NCBI GenBank assembly: GCA_036351375.1 | Contig: JAZBOY010000160.1 | Coordinates: 1-9,762, forward strand | Direction: 5' to 3' | Length of the DNA stretch: 9,762 bases | From: JANQIO01 sp036351375 | GTDB taxonomy: Bacteria; Pseudomonadota; Gammaproteobacteria; Pseudomonadales; Halieaceae | In this document: one piece after another, positions 6,304 through 9,762 of the stretch | How the letters are laid out: each line of letters opens with the position of its first letter | How positions within the stretch are numbered: position 1 is the stretch's first letter | The notes under the pieces: model-generated | What the model was told of the DNA's origin: nothing | The model's database searches: none | Seen by the model: the letters and a program-made list of their open reading frames with translations, nothing else | Program-made: the position numbers and the translations under genes

Positions 6304-6926
6304 CGCGACAGGATTTTACGAAAGGTCAGGTTGACCCGCGGGCCGCAGGGGCGCGCCTGCTTGGCCATGCCGTGGTGCCAGTTTCGCTGCGTCTGCCCCG
6401 CCATCAGCAGCAGGCTGCCGTGGGCCAGGGGCAGCTTGACGGACTCTACCTCGCGATCATGGCGATGCTTGAAACGCAGCGGCCGCTGCTCGCCGAGACT
6501 CAGGCTGGCAATGACCGGCTCGGGACCCAGCTCCGGCTCGTCATCGGCATGCATGCCCATGCTGTCGCGGTGGTCCCGGTAGTAGTTGAGCAGCACACTG
6601 TTGAAGTCGTGCCCACAGGCCGCCTCTACCTGCGACTTCAGTGCTGACAGCAGCGGTGTCCAGGGCAGGGGCGCCAGGGCCAGCCCTGAATAGGCATAGT
6701 GGGCGCCTTCGTCGCCGTACCAGGCGTGCAGCCGTGGCTGCATTACCGTTTTTCCAAACAGCGTAATCGGGTCCTGGCGCCAGGGCGTCTCCTCGATCAG
6801 GGCGGCGAGGCAGGCATCAGCAGAGGGCGACAGGGCCAGCGACGGGGTATAACTCACCTGCGCGCCCGGAATCGCAACAGGCTCAAGCCCCTCACCCGGG
6901 AACAGGGATAACGATGTATCATCCAT
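6300..6926 (-). CDS. AlkB-family 2-oxoglutarate/Fe(II)-dependent dioxygenase (DNA oxidative demethylase)
   Basis: A 208-residue protein resembling the ALKBH2/3-like branch of AlkB. The family oxidatively removes alkyl groups such as 1-methyladenine and 3-methylcytosine from nucleic acids. Fe(II) ligands are H126 and D128 in GMHADDE, with the distal histidine H185 in NWHHGM; RVNLTFR (R197 and R203) is the 2-oxoglutarate-binding and C-terminal signature. WYGDEGAHYAYSG (69-81) matches the substrate-lid region. The ATG at 6926 is chosen because the sequence upstream is not conserved-looking and crosses into the divergent ltaE gene. No Shine-Dalgarno sequence precedes it, while a TATACT hexamer ends 7 nt before it, so the transcript may be leaderless. 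The 3' end shares a CTAG with the S9 peptidase stop. Nucleic-acid substrate is unproven. Confidence 0.9.
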   Translation of the reverse strand: MDDTSLSLFPGEGLEPVAIPGAQVSYTPSLALSPSADACLAALIEETPWRQDPITLFGKTVMQPRLHAWYGDEGAHYAYSGLALAPLPWTPLLSALKSQVEAACGHDFNSVLLNYYRDHRDSMGMHADDEPELGPEPVIASLSLGEQRPLRFKHRHDREVESVKLPLAHGSLLLMAGQTQRNWHHGMAKQARPCGPRVNLTFRKILSR

Positions 6927-6932
6927 GGCCCG

Positions 6933-6938
6933 AGTATA
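6933..6938 (-). promoter_or_regulatory. possible -10 box for the alkB-like gene (leaderless start)
   Basis: The minus strand reads TATACT, 5 of 6 matches to the -10 consensus. Its last base is 7 nt before the A of the ATG at 6926, so transcription could begin at the start codon. The -35 region is weak and lies at the very start of ltaE. Confidence 0.3.
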
Positions 6939-6954
6939 TCCGGATGGAACCGAG

Positions 6955-7947
6955 ATGATTGACCTGCGCAGCGACACTGTCACCCGCCCTACCCCCGCCA
7001 TGCGTGAAGCCATGCAGGCAGCAGAGCTGGGCGATGATGTCTACGGTGAAGACCCCACGGTCAACGCCCTGGAGGAATACGCCGCGCAGCTCACCGGCAA
7101 GGAGGCGGCCGTGTTCGCCCCCTCCGGCACCCAGACCAACCTGATCGCCCTGCTCGCCCACTGCCAGCGCGGGCATGAATACATCGTTGGCTTCACCGCC
7201 CACACCTACAAGTATGAGGGAGGTGGTGCTGCGGTGCTGGGTGGTATCCAGCCCTGCCCGATTCCTTTCAACGAGGCCGGCGAGCTACCGCTGGATGCCG
7301 TGGAAGCCGCCATCAAACCGGATGACTCCCACTTCGCCATCACCCGCCTGCTGTGCCTTGAGAACACGACCGGCGGCAAGGTGCTGTCACTGGATTACAT
7401 GAAGGCCGCCAGCGAGCTCGCCCAGCGCCACAGCCTGGGCCGGCACCTGGACGGCGCCAGGGTATGCAATGCGGCAGTGGCACTGGGTTGCTCCTTGAAG
7501 GACATTGCCGGGCATTTCGACACGGTGTCCATGTGCCTGTCGAAGGGTCTGGCGGCCCCCGTGGGTTCCGTGCTGGTGGGAGACACTGACACGATCGCCC
7601 GCGCCCGGCGCTGGCGCAAGATGGTCGGCGGCGGCATGCGCCAGGCCGGGGTCATTGCAGCCGCCGGCCTCTATGCGCTGGAGAACAATATCGGCCGCAT
7701 GGCTGAGGACCATGCCCGGGCGCGACGGGTGGCAGAGGCGCTGGCCGACCTCGACTGGTGGCAACTCGACCACGAACCGCAGACCAATATGCTGTTCCTG
7801 CACAGCAGCATCGACATGCAGCCGCTGATCGAGCACCTGGCACACTATGGGGTGAAAGTGAACGGCCATCGCTGGGTGTTCCATCAGGATGTACCCGACT
7901 CCGCTGTCGATACGCTGATCGAGGCCTGCCGCAGCTATTCCACCTGA
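6955..7947 (+). CDS. ltaE: low-specificity L-threonine aldolase (PLP-dependent)
   Basis: A 330-residue fold-type I PLP enzyme that splits L-threonine and L-allo-threonine to glycine and acetaldehyde. The sequence begins with the near-invariant family start MIDLRSDTVTRPT. The PLP lysine is K197 in LSKGLAAPVGS, the PLP N1-binding aspartate is D166 in HLDGAR with R169 beside it, and the ring-stacking H83 lies in TAHTYKYE; H83 and K197 have the same numbers as in the E. coli enzyme. The start at 6955 fits the family and has GGA about 7 nt upstream. An in-frame ATG at 6925 would add ten residues and overlap the start codon of the divergent alkB-like gene. The 3' end stops 3 bp short of the stop of the converging phosphatase gene. 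Cytoplasmic role in glycine/threonine interconversion. Confidence 0.93.
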   Translation: MIDLRSDTVTRPTPAMREAMQAAELGDDVYGEDPTVNALEEYAAQLTGKEAAVFAPSGTQTNLIALLAHCQRGHEYIVGFTAHTYKYEGGGAAVLGGIQPCPIPFNEAGELPLDAVEAAIKPDDSHFAITRLLCLENTTGGKVLSLDYMKAASELAQRHSLGRHLDGARVCNAAVALGCSLKDIAGHFDTVSMCLSKGLAAPVGSVLVGDTDTIARARRWRKMVGGGMRQAGVIAAAGLYALENNIGRMAEDHARARRVAEALADLDWWQLDHEPQTNMLFLHSSIDMQPLIEHLAHYGVKVNGHRWVFHQDVPDSAVDTLIEACRSYST

Positions 7948-7950
7948 GGC

Positions 7951-8736
7951 CTACTCGCTGAGCAACTCGGCGAGCTGTGCGCGCTTGTCGGCGCCGAAAT
8001 CCAGGGCCTCTTCGATAAACCCGACCACGCTGCCGTGGCGCTCGTGCATCAGTGCCAACGCGCCGCCCAGGTAATCCCGTTCTACCTGCATCAGCTTGCG
8101 CAGGGCCTCGCCGTTGATTTCCATGCCCGGGACCGGCGCCTCGGTGACACCGTCCACCAGGCCGTCGACGTAGTTGGCAGTGATATGGTTGGTAGCGAGG
8201 TAATCGTGCATGACGGTGTCTTCATCGGCTCCCAGCGCGAACAGCGTCATGGCAGCGGCAAAGCCGACCCGATCCTTGCCGGCGGAACAGTGGAACACCA
8301 GCGGGTAGCGGTGCTCCTCTAGCAGCAGGTGCAGGAAGTCGCGGAACACCGGGCTGAAGACCTCGACAAACTGGCGGTTGGCCAGGCGCAGGAATTCCAC
8401 GGCGTCCTCCGGGCCCATCTCGCCGCGCTCCAGGCTGCGACGCAGGGTGACCACGTCAGCGGCTTCCGCGCTCACCGGCAGCCACAGCTGTTCAACTGAA
8501 GGGTTGTCGACCCGATCGAGAATTTCGGCGCGCTCTTCTTCCCGGCGCAGATCGACGACGGTGCGCAGGCTGATTTCCTCCAGCAGCTGCTGGTCGGTAT
8601 CCGTCAGGCGGCCCAGGTGGTCCGAGCGAAACAGTCGCCCGCTGCGCACCTGCCGGCCGCCCTGCAGGGGGTAGCCACCCATGTCGCGGAAGTTGTGGGC
8701 GCCTTCGAAATCGAGTTTGGTGGGGAGGTGGTTCAT
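7951..8736 (-). CDS. tyrosine/dual-specificity phosphatase, MptpB-like (Y_phosphatase3 type)
   Basis: A 261-residue Cys-dependent phosphatase. NFRDMGGY (15-22) and SGRLFRSDHL (32-41) are the N-terminal hallmarks of this family. The P-loop is HCSAGKDRVG (149-158), with nucleophile C150 and phosphate-binding R156; the AGKD filling is typical of MptpB-like enzymes that take phosphotyrosine, phosphoserine/threonine or phosphoinositides. Residue 157, usually Thr or Ser, is Val here. No signal peptide is present. The ATG at 8736 is chosen because homologues begin shortly before the NFRD motif; upstream codons in this frame run through a palindromic repeat element. The ribosome binding site is weak. 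The gene converges on ltaE with a 3-bp gap between stops. Physiological substrate is unknown. Confidence 0.9.
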   Translation of the reverse strand: MNHLPTKLDFEGAHNFRDMGGYPLQGGRQVRSGRLFRSDHLGRLTDTDQQLLEEISLRTVVDLRREEERAEILDRVDNPSVEQLWLPVSAEAADVVTLRRSLERGEMGPEDAVEFLRLANRQFVEVFSPVFRDFLHLLLEEHRYPLVFHCSAGKDRVGFAAAMTLFALGADEDTVMHDYLATNHITANYVDGLVDGVTEAPVPGMEINGEALRKLMQVERDYLGGALALMHERHGSVVGFIEEALDFGADKRAQLAELLSE

Positions 8737-8777
8737 TTGGAAAGAGTATCGTGTGACTGTGACAAAGAAAGAATTTC

Positions 8778-8869
8778 CGTCATTCCTGCGAAAGCAGGAA
8801 TCCAGTCTACTGGATGGTCCGGAGTGGCTGGATTCCCCTACGCGGGCCGCCGCTTTCGCGGGAATGACG
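8778..8869. repeat. palindromic intergenic repeat element (GTCATTCC/GGAATGAC type)
   Basis: The element is bounded by CGTCATTCC (8778-8786) and its exact complement GGAATGACG (8861-8869). The left arm contains ATTCCTGC-GAAA-GCAGGAAT (8782-8801), a perfect 8-bp stem closed by a GNRA tetraloop, followed by CCAG. The right arm is a related inverted copy, CTGGATTCC (8828-8836) to CCGCTTTCGCGGGAATGACG (8850-8869), with about 13 extra bases inside. A further perfect palindrome TCCAGT-CT-ACTGGA (8801-8814) follows the left hairpin. Arms of this sequence are a recurrent dispersed repeat in many proteobacterial genomes, usually in intergenic positions. Here the element lies 41 bp upstream of the phosphatase start. 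Confidence 0.8.
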
Positions 8870-8919
8870 AAGTGGTGCTGCTGGCGCGTCAGTGGTGAGC
8901 CACTATCCGACACGGGCGC

Positions 8920-8952
8920 GCTGCAACCCGCTCCCGAGGGACGGGTTGCAGC
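8920..8952. terminator. strong hairpin, possible terminator of the ADC-like gene
   Basis: GCTGCAACCCG (8920-8930) and CGGGTTGCAGC (8942-8952) form a perfect 11-bp stem, and TCCC/GGGA inside the loop could extend it. It begins 19 bp past the stop of the acetoacetate-decarboxylase-like gene on the minus strand. No T run follows on either strand, so the terminator call is tentative. It could instead be a second intergenic repeat, since it lies 50 bp from the palindromic element. Confidence 0.45.
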
Positions 8953-8971
8953 CCGGTCAGCTCTGGCAGCC

Positions 8972-9762
8972 TCAGGCCGCCGCGGCAGGATCTGCGGCAG
9001 CCGGCGGCGGTGCGCCGTTGACGCCGGGCCAGCGGGAGCCGGAGATGGTGTCTGCAAAGGGCAGGAAGCCATCGGGGTCGAGGGGGCCAGCCAGGCTGAT
9101 CTGGCGGTCCAGGAAGATCGGCCACCAGAGGTGGGCCGACACCTGCTCGCGCATAGGCAGCTTGCTGGCCAGCGGGTCCCAGGGGCTGTCGCGCAGCAGC
9201 AAGGTGCCGTTGACCTTCTCACGGTGAGCGGTGCCGTACTTACTCATGACGTGCACCACGTGGGGCGGGAAGTCATAGCCGGTGGCGGGACCACCCACGC
9301 TGACGGCGCGTGACACCTTGATCCACCACTCGTTCTGCACCCACTCATCCTGGGGGTCGGCCTCGCCGGTCGACTCGCCCTCGAACTCCACGAAGGTGTA
9401 GCCCTGGTGAATACAGCGCGCAGACACCTTGTTCATCATCCGGTAGAAATGGGTCTCGCAGGGATACTTGGGCTGGCCGTTCATCTCCTGTGAGATGAAG
9501 ATGGCTGACTCCTGGTCGATGCCGTAGCCAAGGGTGTATTCACCGGCTGTGCCGTTGTAGTCGGCATCTACCGTGGTAACGATCCCGTACTCCGGCACGT
9601 CGGGTACCGGGAAGTTGTAGATCGTCAGGTTCACATGGGGATTGGCGCCGGGCTCGATACCCGGCGGCAGCAGCGCGGCAATCTTGTCCGGGTCGGTGCG
9701 ATAGACAATCTTCAGCATCGGCCAGTTGATAATGTCGCCGGTGGGTCCCTGGGGTGCGTTAC
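8972..9762 (-). CDS. acetoacetate decarboxylase-like protein (partial, 5' end off right edge)
   Basis: 262 residues are visible and the frame stays open to the edge. The codons before the first internal Met (9718) read NAPQGPTGDIINWP and look like real coding sequence, so the true start is outside the window. Family features are ILE-VAL-rich YRTDPDKIAALLP near the N-terminus and, 84 residues after that Met, GQPKYP. Its lysine (codon 9469-9467) aligns with the Schiff-base Lys of acetoacetate decarboxylase. The neighbouring residue is Tyr, whereas the classical decarboxylase has a second Lys that lowers the pKa of the first. This suggests a member of the wider superfamily, some of which are aldolases or dehydratases rather than decarboxylases. 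The C-terminus ends in an Ala/Pro-rich tail (APPPAAADPAAAA). No export signal is visible in this part. Reaction and substrate are unknown. Confidence 0.85.
   Translation of the reverse strand, partial: NAPQGPTGDIINWPMLKIVYRTDPDKIAALLPPGIEPGANPHVNLTIYNFPVPDVPEYGIVTTVDADYNGTAGEYTLGYGIDQESAIFISQEMNGQPKYPCETHFYRMMNKVSARCIHQGYTFVEFEGESTGEADPQDEWVQNEWWIKVSRAVSVGGPATGYDFPPHVVHVMSKYGTAHREKVNGTLLLRDSPWDPLASKLPMREQVSAHLWWPIFLDRQISLAGPLDPDGFLPFADTISGSRWPGVNGAPPPAAADPAAAA

Noticed and set aside
8778..8869. CRISPR array suggested by repeated GC-rich hairpin units
   Set aside because: There are only two units, in inverted and not direct orientation, with no regular spacers and no cas genes nearby.
8737..9222. 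N-terminal extension of the phosphatase frame by 162 codons
   Set aside because: It runs through the palindromic repeat element, the hairpin and the antisense of the ADC-like gene. The family N-terminal motif begins just after the ATG at 8736.
8681..9313. A plus-strand 210-codon open frame across the right-hand intergenic region
   Set aside because: It lies antisense to the ADC-like gene and across the repeat and hairpin; its composition is Arg/Ala-rich with no motif.

Overview
The window is a GC-rich, densely coded stretch of bacterial chromosome holding ordinary single-copy metabolic and housekeeping genes. The gene set (AlkB-type demethylase, low-specificity threonine aldolase, secreted S9 peptidase, anchored M19 dipeptidase, acetoacetate-decarboxylase-like protein) and the codon use fit a free-living gammaproteobacterium, possibly a marine one of the Halieaceae/Cellvibrionales type. 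That placement is inference from the general look of the proteins and was not tested. I see no phage, transposase, CRISPR array, rRNA or tRNA.

Left part (1-3584). The first bases hold the start of an exported protein whose gene runs off the left edge on the minus strand. Next to it, also on the minus strand, is a membrane-anchored M19 dipeptidase (144-1319). Divergent from it are two plus-strand genes: a pentein-fold guanidino-modifying enzyme of the arginine deiminase/amidinotransferase type (1407-2312) and an M20 amidohydrolase of the hydantoinase/carbamoylase family (2343-3584). They follow a good sigma70-type promoter, and each has a strong ribosome binding site. Together they suggest a two-step route: a guanidino compound is deiminated to an N-carbamoyl compound, which is then cleaved to an amine or amino acid plus CO2 and ammonia.

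Middle (3581-6303). Two short minus-strand genes encode small two-helix membrane proteins of unknown function. A 277-bp divergent intergenic region separates them from a secreted S9-family (prolyl oligopeptidase type) serine peptidase with a complete catalytic triad.

Right part (6300-9762). An AlkB-family 2-oxoglutarate/Fe(II) dioxygenase (minus) is divergent from low-specificity L-threonine aldolase ltaE (plus), with a 28-bp gap. ltaE converges on a MptpB-like tyrosine/dual-specificity phosphatase (minus). The 235-bp space beyond it contains a palindromic repeat element of the widespread 'GTCATTCC...GGAATGAC' kind and a strong hairpin. An acetoacetate-decarboxylase-like gene (minus) follows and runs off the right edge.

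The layout is unusually compact. All three convergent gene pairs meet with at most 3 bp between stops, and two of them share a single CTAG in which both stop codons lie. No strong candidate for a wholly new multi-gene system was found. The guanidino/carbamoyl enzyme pair is the best lead for undescribed biochemistry.
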